A stretch of 64,000 nt of DNA from positions 6,758,001 to 6,822,000 of the forward strand of contig NC_051117.1 of the NCBI RefSeq assembly GCF_014839805.1, written 5' to 3'. The DNA comes from Manduca sexta (lineage: Eukaryota > Arthropoda > Insecta > Lepidoptera > Sphingidae). Shown piece after piece: positions 22,388-32,940 of this stretch (position 1 is its first letter; each line of letters opens with the position of its first letter). The notes under the pieces are model-generated. The model was not told the origin of the DNA and did no database searches. It saw nothing but the letters and a program-made list of their open reading frames with translations. The position numbers and the translations under genes were made by a program.

Positions 22388-22470
22388 AAACTATTTTTCT
22401 GATTTTATCGTAATTTTTGTCTTATAATTTTCTGCCGATGTTTCGCGATAAAATCCGAAAAAATAGTTTT
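22388..22470. repeat. Repeat-K, inverted arms
   Basis: AACTATTTTTCTGATTTTAT at the left and GATAAAATCCGAAAAAATAG at the right are inverted, around a CTGCCGATGTTTCGC centre. This suggests Repeat-K has inverted ends when complete. Confidence 0.55.
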
Positions 22471-22479
22471 ATTTTAATG

Positions 22480-23010
22480 CCATTCTCGTAAACATTTTAA
22501 GCATTATTGAATTAGAATTCTAAATCCTTCCGATTTATTATTTAAGTTGTCTGATTCGAAACTACAACAAAGGAAGTCTATTTAGAACTGAAAGGTTAAA
22601 TCTGCAAACACCACAACACATGACATCATGTATACCCTACGCATTACCCATGCTATGCCATTATGAACTCTGTTCCATGGAAATAAGCTTCGTTCGTGCA
22701 TTTAACAGGTATTGCGCATTGTTTTCACCTAAAACGCCCTTATCGTTATCCGAATACGACGCATTGCATTTGTTATTGTTTTGATCAAAACAACGTGGTT
22801 TCTGAGAATTTTTTGGCGTTCTTCCATACCTACTCTGTGGTTCTATGAACTGTAATTCTGCGGGAATTTTATTCCTCTAATTTCGCTCGTATGGAAGCGA
22901 GTTTATTTTCATTTTTTTTTCAGGATGTTTTGTGAGTAATCGAAGAATGAAATTGATGTCAATCTTTAAGCTTTAGTTCAAGGGATAAGTTTCTATAAAT
23001 CTTTGTATAA
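22480..23010. other. Gap without recognised features
   Basis: AT-rich sequence with no supported gene or repeat. Confidence 0.4.
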
Positions 23011-23012
23011 TA

Positions 23013-23110
23013 CTAGCTTTTGCTCGCAGCTTTGCCTGCGTTAAAGAGTTTTCCGGGATAAATGTTCCGCTATATATTTTCCAAACTGGACGACTTGAAA
23101 GGTCAATTTG
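23013..23110 (-). mobile_element. Helitron-type 3' end
   Basis: The minus strand ends with a GCAGGCAAAGCTGCGAGC hairpin region, then AAAAG, CTAG and T. The complement of TTTTCCGGGATAAATG matches the copy at 24016. The match fades past 23110. Confidence 0.65.
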
Positions 23111-23399
23111 ACAGGATCATCTAGAAATGATTAGGGGAGTCGTCTGTTAAGCAGTGAACTCCATTTTTTATTTTATTTTAATTATACCTATAATTGAGAC
23201 ACAGCTAATACAAATGTTGCTGATGATTTCCATGAAAGAGCCACTAGCCGGTTTGCTCTTAAACACTATTATTCACTCTAAAATCTGACCCAAAATACAT
23301 AATTTCAATAACAAGAATATAGTCATTCATTGACATTTAGGTTCATTAACACTAATCCAGAGCCGAATTCCACGCCGAGCCCCCTAATTACCCCACATC

Positions 23400-23500
23400 T
23401 CGTGTGCGAGCCACGTGCTCGTGCGCACCACGTGATGTTGCGCAACTAGCTGCCAAGGTCGCGTTATATAACTCGTCTAGTCTGCATAATAACTGCACGG
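23400..23500 (+). promoter_or_regulatory. Promoter-like cluster: two E-boxes and a TATA motif
   Basis: CACGTG palindromes lie at 23412-23417 and 23429-23434, followed by a GC-rich stretch and TTATATAAC at about 23464. CACGTG is bound by bHLH factors such as Max/Myc, USF and Clock/Cycle type proteins. No coding exon follows in the next 500 bp and Repeat-B starts at 23580. This is a motif observation only. Confidence 0.25.
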
Positions 23501-23579
23501 ATCTAGGTAGTACGCGTGGGGGCTTATTATTAAATATTTAAAAAAAAAATGTGAACTGGTTTATAATGTGTTATATTGC

Positions 23580-23870
23580 TTCAAATGACGAGACGATCTT
23601 GCCGTTTGCCTAATGGTAAGCGATATGACCGTCCATAAGCAGAAGAAACACCATCCAACAATTACAAAGTATTGTTTGGTATTCTACTGCGCTCGCCATC
23701 CTGAGACATGACATGTTAAGTCATATGTCCAGTAGTTATACTGTCTACAATGTCCTTCAAACCATAACACAACAGTGACTACACACTGCTGCTTGGCGGT
23801 AGAAATAGACATTGCGGTGGTACCTACCCAGGCGGACTCTCACATATGAGAGACATACCATTAGTATTGC
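23580..23870 (-). repeat. Repeat-B, near full length
   Basis: Complement blocks GACGATCTTGCCGTTTGCCT, AACACCATCCAACAATTAC, GTCCAGTAGTTATACTG and TCACATATGAGAGACATACC in the usual order. Confidence 0.8.
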
Positions 23871-24015
23871 TGATCGAATTTAGTGAATTCTTTGGTAAAT
23901 GGATTCGTTGTTCTATGCTAATATATGCTATGAATGTGGATACAGATAACGAGAAAAAAACTAAGGCAAATACATCAATACGATGAAAACACGTACGACT
24001 TGTTTACAATTGAAA

Positions 24016-24230
24016 CTAGTTTTTGCTCGCGGCTTCGCCCGCGTGAAGGAGTTTTCTGGAATAAAAGTCCCGTTATATATTTTCCCGGGATAGAAAGTAG
24101 CCTATAACCTTCCCAGGGTCCTAAACTATCTCCATACAAAATTTCATAAAAATCCGTTCTGTAGATTTTGAGAAAATCGACAACATACACACTGACAGAA
24201 AAGGGGACTTTGTTTTATAATATGAATAGA
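24016..24230 (-). mobile_element. Miniature Helitron, complete
   Basis: On the minus strand it begins TCTATTCATATTATAAAAC after an A and ends in the hairpin CGCGGGCGAAGCCGCG, spacer GCAAAAA, CTAG, followed by T. These are the rules for Helitron ends (5' TC, 3' hairpin and CTRR, insertion between A and T, no target duplication). At 215 bp it has no Rep/helicase gene and must depend on another element. It matches the 3' part of 57950-59449. Confidence 0.75.
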
Positions 24231-24684
24231 TGGTTGTTACACACCTCCACCTGTAGTTTTCCTCGAATAGATAATATTAATTATAACTATATAAATACAT
24301 ATAGTGTTAAAAAAATGCTTGATATCGTAAATTAACTTTCAGTATTTGATACAATCAATCGTTGTTTCGATTTAATTTTTATACTTATTTCTCTGTGTTA
24401 TCATAAGACATCTATATGGCCAATAAAACTTTTTGAACGGTTAATGTTTTTTTTTTCAATTAGGGGTATAACCACTCTTGCCCTTGAGTACGTGACATAT
24501 ATACAATACAATAAAATAGTAAACACGTAATATTGTTGATTTTATAATGCCTACATGATTTCTGTCCTGTAGACCACAGGGGGTCAACAGTCAATACCTA
24601 AGAAAATTACACGCATAATACCACCTCTTTGACGCATTAATGTGGCTGTATTTATATTGAACATAATAAAAAATAATACTGGCC

Positions 24685-24800
24685 ACAAAGAATCTACATT
24701 ATCGATTATGACGATTAACTCGATTATACCAACTTCCGCTGCCGACGTTCTATTTTTAAATATCTAAAGCCGTTTGCAGTCACTATCGTTTTAAAATCTT
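24685..24800 (+). repeat. Single unit related to the 84-bp tandem repeat
   Basis: It shares AATAATACTGGCCACAAAGA, CGATTAT, CCAACTTCCG and GTTCTATTTTTAAATAT with 21274-21605, and the flanks resemble each other too. It may represent the single-unit state. Confidence 0.65.
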
Positions 24801-24904
24801 TGCCTCTAATTGTTTTTTATTTGTGATAAATTATGACTTCAAGTTATGAAATTTCACACAATTATTATATTTTTTAAAATACAAAGGTACACTCCCCATT
24901 ACAC

Positions 24905-25330
24905 CAGTTTTGTTTTATGTACTGTCCCACCGCTGGGCACGGGTCTCCTCTATTACTAAGAGGGTTTAGGCATCGATATATATGTACTATGTACTAGATT
25001 TGGCGTCCGAACATTCACTGTATTCAACTGAATTGAACTGCAAACCAATTTAGTATGGTCAATATTGATAGCTTGTGATTGTGTACGGAGTGGCGCTCAT
25101 GATATAAGAACTCGAGTCTAAGTGTAAACCTGAATTTGAATAAAAAATATTAGTCAAGTAAAGTTATTTGTTGTTCAAGTGAATAAATAGGTTATAACAG
25201 TGATGTTTTGATTGCCATTTTAGTTCAGATTTTGAACAAATATTTTATAATATGGACGTTCGTGTCTATAGAATATACGTCAATGGGTTTAGGCCTCAGT
25301 CCATCACGCCAGCACCTGGACTGCAGACAT
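24905..25330 (-). mobile_element. SINE-A fragment split by an insertion
   Basis: The two halves (24905-24973 and 25285-25330) rejoin into the expected SINE-A complement if the sequence between them is removed. The 10-bp GGGTTTAGGC occurs at both borders (24964-24973 and 25285-25294), as a target-site duplication would. Confidence 0.8.
24974..25284 (-). mobile_element. Repeat-R, 311-bp insertion in SINE-A
   Basis: An unclassified element flanked by a perfect 10-bp duplication. The SINE-side end, ATCGATATATATGTACTA, followed by TAGATTTGGCGTCCGAACAT, matches 34137-34235 (opposite orientation) and 8853-8912. No pol III boxes, inverted ends or A-tail are clear. The 10-bp duplication would fit a retroposon or some DNA transposons. 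Confidence 0.7.
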
Positions 25331-25569
25331 TGTAATCAAGTTATTAAGACAGGATAAATAAGTCATCACAACTCGACATAATGCAACATGATTAGGCAGT
25401 AGTCCCACGACACGAAGAACCCAATCGATTATATATTATTTATCGTTTTAATCTGTACGTTAGATATCAAAATACATATTAATATAAATAGATATAATAT
25501 ATTCAATCACATAAGGCTCCGAAGGTCAGCAAATCTTTTATAAAAAAAAAACACTTTTATAAAAAAATC

Positions 25570-26175
25570 CCTACTAGTGGCGAATGGTCCATATAATCCG
25601 ATTCCTACCGGCTTCCCTTTGGTAATTATGTAAAAGCTAAGATGTTTTTATTACATAGATACGTTGTCCGAGCTCAATACTGGCAAGACTAAAGCAAGGT
25701 AATTGCCCGACATTCACTTAGTCAACCTCCAACTACTGTCGCGGCTAGTCGGCTTAATAACTTTTTGAATTTTTATAAATAAAATGCCTTCCTGTGTTTT
25801 AGACAATGTACAAATTATACTCCTACGAATGAAGAAAGCGTTTCATTTCATACGTTAGTAATAAGTATACACTATTTAACTTATTTTTTAACTAATAAAT
25901 GCATTTTATTCGACTGTCATGGCGACCAGAGACCAATAAACTAGATGGCCACGGCGGTCGACGCTCGGGCCGTATCAATGCGAGATGCTAGAGCTGTACA
26001 GTAAATAGTGCGCTGTTTTTATGTGCATTTTTGTTAGTCTATGACGCGTCTATTTGTAAAACGGCATTGTATAAAATCAAATTTTCATTGGACGATTTGC
26101 CGACCGCGTTTATGCATATTAGTAGTACCTGTATGTTTTGTTAGGTTTCTTTTTCGAAAACTTATGCACTGGTTC
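25570..26175. mobile_element. MITE-G, apparently split
   Basis: 25570-25635 holds the left part (AGTGGCGAATGGTCCATATA, CCTACCGGCTTCCC, GTAATTATGTAAAAG). 26088-26172 holds the right part (GGACGATTTGCCGACCGCGT, ATGCATATTAGTA, TTTCTTTTTCGAAAA). The roughly 450 bp between them are foreign to the family and include a CCACGGCGGTCGACGCTCGG block near 25950. No clean duplication marks the borders. Confidence 0.5.
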
Positions 26176-26284
26176 CTTCTTAGGTCAAGACCCTAAATAT
26201 GGGTAAACTACAAGCACTATTAAGCTAAAGTTGTGTAATAAAACTCATTACAAGATCTCAGAAAAGTTCTTCATTAGGGCGTGA

Positions 26285-26435
26285 ATATGGAAATTACTTT
26301 TTATTTATATTTATTTTTATCGAAAATATACTTTTTATTTTATATCTACGGTTCAAATAACTTATTCTAGTGTGATATTCAAGAAGATAAATATCTATTT
26401 AGTTTAATTTAGTAATGCAATGTCAAAATTAACCT
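26285..26435 (+). repeat. Repeat-Q, partial
   Basis: TACTTTTTATTTTATATCTA, CGGTTCAAATAACTTATT and AATGCAATGTCAAAATTAAC in the same order as 450-560. Confidence 0.55.
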
Positions 26436-26484
26436 GTAATAAGTATATGTACTTCTAAAAGGATGTGGCAACGCCACTGCGGCT

Positions 26485-26700
26485 GATGTTAAGTGGAATG
26501 GGTTCCAATAAAATATCCACTAACAAGTGATGATTACCCCTCGACAGTCGATACAATTATGCCGGCCAGTCGGAACCGGGAATACACAGACTGATCCCGG
26601 AACGCGACACTTACGTGGGTCACTGTGGCGGGTTTTAACACCTTGTGTATGGTCGTCGCTATCCGGGCGGATATAAAATATATCTTACTACCAACTTCAT
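26485..26700 (-). repeat. Repeat-D copy
   Basis: Complement of the family from GATGTTAAGTGGAATGGG to CGGGCGGATATAAAATATAT, including ATTATGCCGGCCAGTCGGAA and GGCGGGTTTTAACACCTTGT. The A-tail side is at 26485. Confidence 0.75.
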
Positions 26701-26704
26701 GTAT

Positions 26705-27180
26705 TAAATTTCATTATATAAGTATTATTCTATTTATATTGCCAACATCGCCATATTTTTTGTATTTTATTAACTGTTGACATCTATGCACTGAACTTGG
26801 AAAATAAAAACATATTTTTCACATGTAACGGAGGAATAAAATGTTTACATTATTATGTTATTGAAAGAATATAATAAAATGTTTAGAACACGTAGAAGGC
26901 AAAGGAAAAATACAAAGTCGATACATTGTGTTGTTAAATACATAAGGGATTTCCAATTTTTATTTTATGATTTATGAAATATCTTGAGGAAATAACTACT
27001 AACAATAGGTTTAGTTTGTATTGTTACGTATTGATTTTAGCTGTAGAAATATAAGTCTTATTATTATGTGACACAGGGCTTATAATAACACTCATCTGAA
27101 TTATCCTTTTTTTCAATATTATAAAATATGCAATGCTGATACTAAATACACTACAGAAAAACTGTGAACGTTGTATATAA
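26705..27180. other. AT-rich gap
   Basis: No supported gene or repeat. Confidence 0.4.
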
Positions 27181-27184
27181 AAAC

Positions 27185-27393
27185 ATAGCGGCCCGCTCTA
27201 GCTTCGCACGGGTATAACATAACAAAATAACAGTATTTCGCCAGTATTTAATGGATGTTATTATACATATATACCTTCCTCTTGAATCACTCTATCTATT
27301 AAAAAAAACCGCATCAAAATCCGTTGCGTAGTTTTAAAGATTTAAGCATACATAGGGACAGAGAAAGCGACTTTGTTTTATACTATGTAGTGA
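27185..27393 (-). mobile_element. Helitron-like element, second family
   Basis: The minus strand begins TCACTACATAGTATAAAACA after an A and reads CTACGCAACGGATTTTGATG. It ends in a CCCGTGCGAAGCTAGAGCGG hairpin-like region and CGCTAT, where CGCTAG followed by T would be expected. I recognise it as a widespread short element with Helitron-style ends; the assignment rests on ends only. Confidence 0.55.
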
Positions 27394-27527
27394 TGTATAA
27401 TTAAATGACGAAACGAACTTGCCTTTTATTTAATAGTAAAATGATCGCAGACCTACCACAATTTTGACTCATAAAATGCTGGAAAGCACTCTTTACACCG
27501 GGATAATGTCATTTTATATATAAACTA

Positions 27528-27860
27528 AGAGCGGCGATAGCCTAGTTGGGTGTGGAACGGACTGCCGAGACGAATGTCCGCAGGTTCAAATCCCAAGGGC
27601 ACACACCTCTGACTTTTCTAAAAAATCATGTGTGTATTCTTTGTGAATTTATCGTTCGCTTTAATGGTGAAGGAAAACATCGTGAGGAAACCTGCACATC
27701 TGAGAAGTTCTCTATAGGAATTTCAAAGGTGTGTGAAGTCTACCAATCCGCACTAGGCCAGCGTGGTGGACTAAGGCCTAATCCCTCTCAGTAGTAGAGG
27801 AGGCCCGTGCTCAGCAGTGGGCAAGTATATAATACAGGGCTGATATTATTATTATTATTA
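27528..27860 (+). mobile_element. SINE-A, full length with target duplication
   Basis: The best-defined copy. A 14-bp duplication TTATATATAAACTA lies at 27514-27527 and 27861-27874. The head has box A (GATAGCCTAGTTGGGTGTGG) and box B (GGTTCAAATCC). The body ends in ACAGGGCTGA and an (ATT)n tail. The duplication includes the last bases of a Helitron 3' end at 27872, so the SINE inserted at the Helitron border, probably later. Confidence 0.92.
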
Positions 27861-27871
27861 TTATATATAAA

Positions 27872-27950
27872 CTAGGTTTTGCCACCGGCCCCGCCTGCGT
27901 AAAAAAGTTTTTCCCGCATAATTATTTTCACGGGATAAAAAGCAGTGGCG
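27872..27950 (-). mobile_element. Helitron-type 3' end
   Basis: The minus strand ends GCAGGCGGGGCCGGTGGCAA, AAC, CTAG, T. The complement of TTTTTCCCGCATAATTA fits a diverged version of the copy at 24016. Confidence 0.55.
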
Positions 27951-27951
27951 A

Positions 27952-28235
27952 AGGGTGAAGTTTTTTAAAAAGTAACACGAAGCAAAGAAATTGCTTTATT
28001 AACATATCGCGCCCAAATTAACAGAAAACAAAAACTAAGTCAAACGTAAGTATATCTAAAAGGGAAGCCGGTAGGAATCGGGTTGTATGGACGCTTCGCA
28101 ATTGATAAAAAGTCTATAACGCCCCAGAGTAAGCTTCTATAAGTGAAAAAAAATGGTTTAAAATATATCTAAAAGGGAAGCCGGTAGGAATCCGTTGTAT
28201 GGACGCTTCGCAACTGATAAAAAGCCTATAACGCT
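27952..28235. mobile_element. MITE-G variant with duplicated right end
   Basis: The left end is GCAGTGGCGAAGGGTGAAGT. The right-end block AAAGGGAAGCCGGTAGGAAT through GGACGCTTCGCAA occurs twice, at about 28058-28110 and 28170-28216, each followed by TGATAAAAAG and CTATAACGC. A duplication of about 110 bp is indicated. It closely resembles 29224-29386. Confidence 0.65.
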
Positions 28236-28520
28236 CAGGAGTAATGTAGCTTCACATTAGTAAAAAAAAATCTAAATCATTTAAGTAGTTCCTAATATTA
28301 CTGCGTTCAATGAACAAACTAAAAATTAAGCGACCATGCTAAGGGCATCCCACTAACAGGTTACGAACCTCGGCTCAGAACGGTCATTAGGAGAGGATGA
28401 AACATCAACGATTATACACAACCCTGTGTTAATAACGAGACTACTACTAACAATGACATAGAAATTCTCTAGATGCAGGCAGCATCTAACAATTCGGTCT
28501 AGAAATCTTTACGATAGCAT
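28236..28520. other. Gap
   Basis: Nothing recognised. Confidence 0.35.
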
Positions 28521-28523
28521 ATC

Positions 28524-28771
28524 GCACTCTTAATAAAATAATGACCCATTTCAAAATTGCCAATTTGTGGGAATCGTCAAACAGTAAATTTCTGTTTGCG
28601 ACCTTTAAGTTTTTTCCCTTTTTTTTATGCTATAGGTTTCATTTATTACCTATCTTTAATAAGCTCAATTTTATAGCAACTTCAAAAAAAAGGTAGCAAA
28701 CAAAAATTAATATTCCGATGATTGCCACAAATTATCAATTTTGAAATAGTTCATTATTTTATTAAGAGTGC
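28524..28771. mobile_element. Fold-back element, arms of about 90 bp
   Basis: The left arm starts GCACTCTTAATAAAATAATG and the right arm ends with CATTATTTTATTAAGAGTGC, its exact reverse complement. Matching continues with few mismatches for roughly 90 bp (AATTTGTGG and CCACAAATT). The loop is short. It encodes nothing and would form a long hairpin if transcribed. Confidence 0.88.
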
Positions 28772-29220
28772 TATATTCAGAAATGGACTTTCTTTACCTG
28801 ATTATAGCTAATGAAACTATCTCCACACAACGTTAAAGATTAAACCAAAAGTATTCCAAGAAAAAGTTATATAAACGAACCTATCAAAAATACAACGCAA
28901 AAAGAAATTTCTAGAGTGAATTTTGAAACGAATGCGCCACGTGCCCCGCAAGTCACATGCGTCAAAAGTTTTGTAACAAACCCTACAAGGGGTATTCAAA
29001 TAGAAATCAACAAAACGTCTTTTAAAAAACATTTCAAAATAATTTCCAGAATGTTACTCAAAGGAGAAAAGTTTGTATGGTCCATTTTCGCCTCGAATGT
29101 TATATAAGGACTTCGTAGTGATGGGAAATAAAAAATATTTTACGGGATTCCCAAAACAATTTTTTAAGACAATATGTATTGAAATTTGCGGGATTATAAT
29201 TCCCACATCGGGATAGGCTT
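28772..29220. other. Gap with overlapping small open frames
   Basis: Open frames of 63 and 71 codons lie on opposite strands. Neither resembles a protein I know, and I do not support them as genes. Confidence 0.35.
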
Positions 29221-29223
29221 CTA

Positions 29224-29386
29224 GCAGTGGCGGAGGGTGAAATTTTTCAAAAGGTAACCCGAGGAATAAAAATTGTCTTAGTTAACATATCGCGGCTATT
29301 TTATTGGAACACAAAACCTAAGATAAACGTAAATAAACCTAGAAGGGAAATTCAGAATCAGGTTGTACGGACGCTTCGCCACTGCT
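29224..29386. mobile_element. MITE-G variant, complete
   Basis: The ends GCAGTGGCGGAGGGTGAAAT and GGACGCTTCGCCACTGC are inverted. It is 163 bp with an AT-rich middle and no transposase. The 91-codon frame across it is accidental. Confidence 0.75.
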
Positions 29387-29464
29387 TTATACACTGCACG
29401 ATTCGACTGGGCAATATGTGTAACATTTTCAAATCGAAAAACATATCAGCTTTTTTATTAAGGT

Positions 29465-29585
29465 CGAATAACGAGACGAGTCTGTCGCTCGTCCGATGGT
29501 AAGCGATACGACCATAAACAGTAGCACTATACAGAACTTGTATACACTGCGTGGCACTGCACTGCGCTCGCCACCCTGAGATGTC
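29465..29585 (-). repeat. Repeat-B, partial
   Basis: Complement of the 3' end, from AACGAGACGAGTCTGTCGCT to TGCGCTCGCCACCCTGAGAT, with a small deletion in the middle. Confidence 0.65.
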
Positions 29586-29589
29586 TCAT

Positions 29590-29715
29590 ATATAATAATA
29601 TCAGCCCTCTGTTATATACTGTCCCACAGTTGGGCACGGGCCTCCTCTACTACTGAGAGGGATTAGGCTTTAATCCACCACACTGGCCTAGTGCGGATTG
29701 GTGGACTTCACACAC
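29590..29715 (-). mobile_element. SINE-A, 3' fragment
   Basis: Complement blocks ATAATATCAGCCCTCTGTTA, CTACTACTGAGAGGGATTAG and GGCCTAGTGCGGATTGGTGG, then it stops. It adjoins the Repeat-B fragment. Confidence 0.8.
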
Positions 29716-30139
29716 AGAATCAGTATATGTTTCTGCATATTATAAGTCCAGGGCCGTATAAAATATGTATTTCTACAAACATTAATGCTAATAGAAAACT
29801 AAAAAAGCGACAATAATCGCTGCAGTATGTCATTTTTGTTTTTTTTTCTCTTAGTATTAACGATAATACAAAGGTATCTTGTATACGGCCTCTGCTGTAA
29901 ATTAAAAAAAAATGTCTAGTCAATAGTTACAATCGATATCATGAATAAATATTTAATATTTACATAATAAAGATAATTTGTAAAAACTGGTACACTGATA
30001 ATGTAACTAGGTGACATAGTAATGTGCTATCAGATTAAGCTACAGTTACATCATTCCGATGAGATATCGTTACGCGTTACGCAACAGGCGTAGACAGATA
30101 AGTATGTATGTCACTCATAAAATTTTTTGACGTGCACGG

Positions 30140-30350
30140 TAAAGACCCCCCACCTAATGGTAAGTGGAGTGGAGTTTAGTCCCTCATCTGAATGTTTTTT
30201 TTTTATACGTCATCTAATATTTTATACGTGAGTGGGAGACTCCACTGCTTCTGATGGTAAGTGAAGTGTGGTCCAGTCACTTATCTGAATGTTTTTTTTT
30301 TATACGTGTATAGTAGTGGCCGTACCTAATGGTAAGTGACTCACAAACAC
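30140..30350 (+). repeat. Tandem duplication, about 97 bp
   Basis: ATGGTAAGTGGAGTGGAG or a variant, and CTGAATG followed by a T-run and ATACGT, occur twice (about 30155-30211 and 30252-30308). A third partial start is at 30331. The TAATGGTAAGTG word resembles the complement of the Repeat-D 3' end. Confidence 0.65.
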
Positions 30351-31665
30351 TCATCTTCTAACATCCTATCTCCAGTAAATATCATATTTTTTTTATGAAA
30401 ACTAATTTTTAATCTAACGTCTGTGGACGTTATATACATTTTTGCATATTTTGTTTTGTAATGCAACTTGCATTTTTATGGTAAATATTGTCAACGTATA
30501 TGTCCTCAAAATTAGTGTTAAAATGTTTTTTCGTTTTGTTTTATAAGGAATATAAAATGTATGCAAATCGCCAGGAGAAAGACTTAATTGTCAGTGAATA
30601 ATATCTTGTAACAAAGCTACACAGGACTTGTTGTTAGGGGCTCGAATTGGTTCCTCCTATGGTAGTAGGCTTGCCACTTATGACATAATAGGACGGAACG
30701 CACGTGGGATAAGTGGTACCTTGGCTTGCATTTTCGGGCATAAAGACGTTATACGTCTTTTTTATTCAACTTTGAAATTAAATTCTTATAGCTTGGTGAT
30801 AGAGTTGCCAAAACATAAAGTAGTGCTTTCTTTAATTTTACGTAGGAAGGTTAGATGATATGTAACAGCGGATCATATCGGTTAATATAAACATTATTAG
30901 AGAAATCGTCAGTGCTGATAACTTTAGAAGGAAGGAAGTTGAGAACCTGGAATTTTTGCAGTTCTGGTAATCTCTTTATTCGCATACTAAATATCACGTC
31001 ATTCTATAATAGGACCAGAAATAAGGCTTAGTTAAGCTGAAAAAAAATACTAAATTTATACGAACCAGATGTGAACGAACGTCAACAATGAACAATATTA
31101 TTTTCAAGGTCGTTTTTTGTTTTCTCATAAACGGCCTCTTAACTTTACGGCATTATTTAAAATACGCAAATTAATATTCATATTTGAATTGAAATAATAT
31201 TAATTCAAATGCGTACATACATATAATAATTATAATTTATATTCAAAAAAATATTCTAAATTCAAAATTTATTCCAAATCCAAACTCATTCCAAATTCAA
31301 AATTCAAATAAAACCGTGAGAAATCCCGCGACATCCCAACATTGCGATATCTATCTCACCTCACGGCAAACTGAAGAAGAGGACGGCGCTCAACGTCTAT
31401 AGTAACTTGCATAACGTCTTTAAACGTCAGGCACGTGTATATACGGCCACGTGACGGCAGATCACGTTGGGGATTGCTCAATTTGTTACATTGTACAATT
31501 GTTACACTTCAGTATTGTCTAGTGTGTCGTTAATTAATGTTTTCTGGGGTCGCGTGTTTATGTTACCTAATTCGACGTCTAGTGCGGTCAATGGGTTTAC
31601 TATGTTGTGAATAGTTTATTCATTAACCATTTATTGAATAATCAGTACTACATCATCAATCATTT
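30351..31665. other. Long gap
   Basis: Mostly AT-rich. CACGTG occurs at 30702, 31432 and 31448, the last two in a locally GC-richer stretch. A 76-codon frame at 30628-30858 has no resemblance that I recognise. Confidence 0.4.
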
Positions 31666-31667
31666 AC

Positions 31668-31922
31668 TGGTGGTAGGTCTCTCATATGTGAGAGTCCGCA
31701 CCAGTACCACCGCAATGTCTACTTCTGTCGCCAAGCAACGGAGTCACTGTTGTGTTCTGGTTTGAAGGACATTGTAACTATTAGACATAAAAAGACTTAA
31801 CATCTGACGTCTCAGGATGGCGAGCGCAGGTGTTGGATGGTGTTTCTACTGTTTATGGGCGGTCGTATCACTTACCATCAGGCGAACGGCAAGCTCGTCT
31901 CGGCATTCAAAGCAATAAAAAA
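31668..31922 (+). repeat. Repeat-B with internal deletion
   Basis: It starts TGGTGGTAGGTCTCTCATAT and ends GGCGAACGGCAAGCTCGTCT with AATAAAAAAA. The stretch between GAGCGCAG and GTGTTGGATGG is missing (about 35 bp). Confidence 0.8.
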
Positions 31923-32198
31923 ACTTGATGTTCTTGGCTTCCTAAGATGTAGTATTAGCTGAATCATTATTTTCTTGTCGATGGTTATTCTGTGCCTTCT
32001 GGCTCATTCCTCTCTTAACTTGATTTTATTGGCTTTCTAAAATAATGCTTGTAGTTACTGGTCGAATTATTTTTTTGCCCTGGTCTCTGTTTAATGCTCG
32101 AGCCTTATCACGTATGTTCACAAAAACAATACTTATGGTTTATAAGTTATTCTTAACTACCTCTTAACGCTAAAACAAGTTTTTAAGCAAAACTATAA

Positions 32199-32521
32199 TA
32201 ATATCAGCCCTGTATTATATACTTGCCCACTGCTGAGCACGGGCCTCCTCTACTACTGAGAGGGATAAGGCCTTAGTCCACCACGCTGGCCTAGTGCGGA
32301 TTGGTAGACTTCACACACCTTCAAAATTCCTTATAGAGAACTTTTCAGTTGTGCAGGTTTCCTCTCGATGTTTTCCTTCACCGTTAAAGCGAACGATAAA
32401 TTCGCAAAGAATACACACATGATTTTAGAAAAGTCAGAGGTGTGTGCCCCTAGGATTTGAACCTGCGGACATTCGTCTTGGCAGTCAGTTCCACACCCAA
32501 CTAGGCTATCGCCGCTTTTAA
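32199..32521 (-). mobile_element. SINE-A, full length with target duplication
   Basis: Complete from the tail at 32199 to the head at 32515 (complement of box B, GGATTTGAACC, and of box A, CCAACTAGGCTATCGCC). A 10-bp duplication AAAACTATAA lies at 32189-32198 and 32522-32531. Confidence 0.92.
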
Positions 32522-32694
32522 AAAACTATAAACGGGTTAAACTTGGTCTAGTCACTGTCATGAAATGCCTAGTATAGGTAGTGATACAGGCAGGTTCAGT
32601 TCCCTAGACCCTATATTTTATTATAAACAAAGCTTAAGTTCTCATTTAAGATGCAAAGAAGATATATGCAAAAATAGTGAAACCTAACACACAT

Positions 32695-32940
32695 CATGCA
32701 TTTATCACCGAAGGCGTATGCAGAGGCGCAACCAGGCCACCCACTTTTCGCCAAGTGTTTTCCGTCCCATGAAGTGATGGAGATGAGCCTATAGCCATAT
32801 CGGGCACAAATTCCATTCTCGGAGCTGATACTGAGCAGAAAAAACCAAACATCACTTTACCCGACCCGGGATTCGAACCTAGGACCTAAGAGCGCTGCCG
32901 TACCGCGCATGCAGAACTACGCCACCGAAGCAGTCACAGT
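32695..32940 (-). mobile_element. SINE-C, full length
   Basis: Minus-strand head: GCTTCGGTGGCGTAGTTCTG (box A region), and GGTTCGAATCCCGGGTCGGG (box B) at about 32861-32880. The body includes TTTGTGCCCGATATGGCTAT, and the tail ends in GATGTGTGT. It would be transcribed by RNA polymerase III. The duplication is not clear. Confidence 0.85.

Noticed and set aside
28817..29107. Overlapping 71- and 63-codon frames on opposite strands
   Set aside because: No similarity to known proteins that I recognise, and no promoter or splice support.
32861..32940. tRNA-like sequences in SINE heads considered as tRNA genes (also near 5100, 27540, 35330, 38640, 46910 and 55262)
   Set aside because: Box A and B exist but stems do not pair as a cloverleaf, and each continues into a SINE body.
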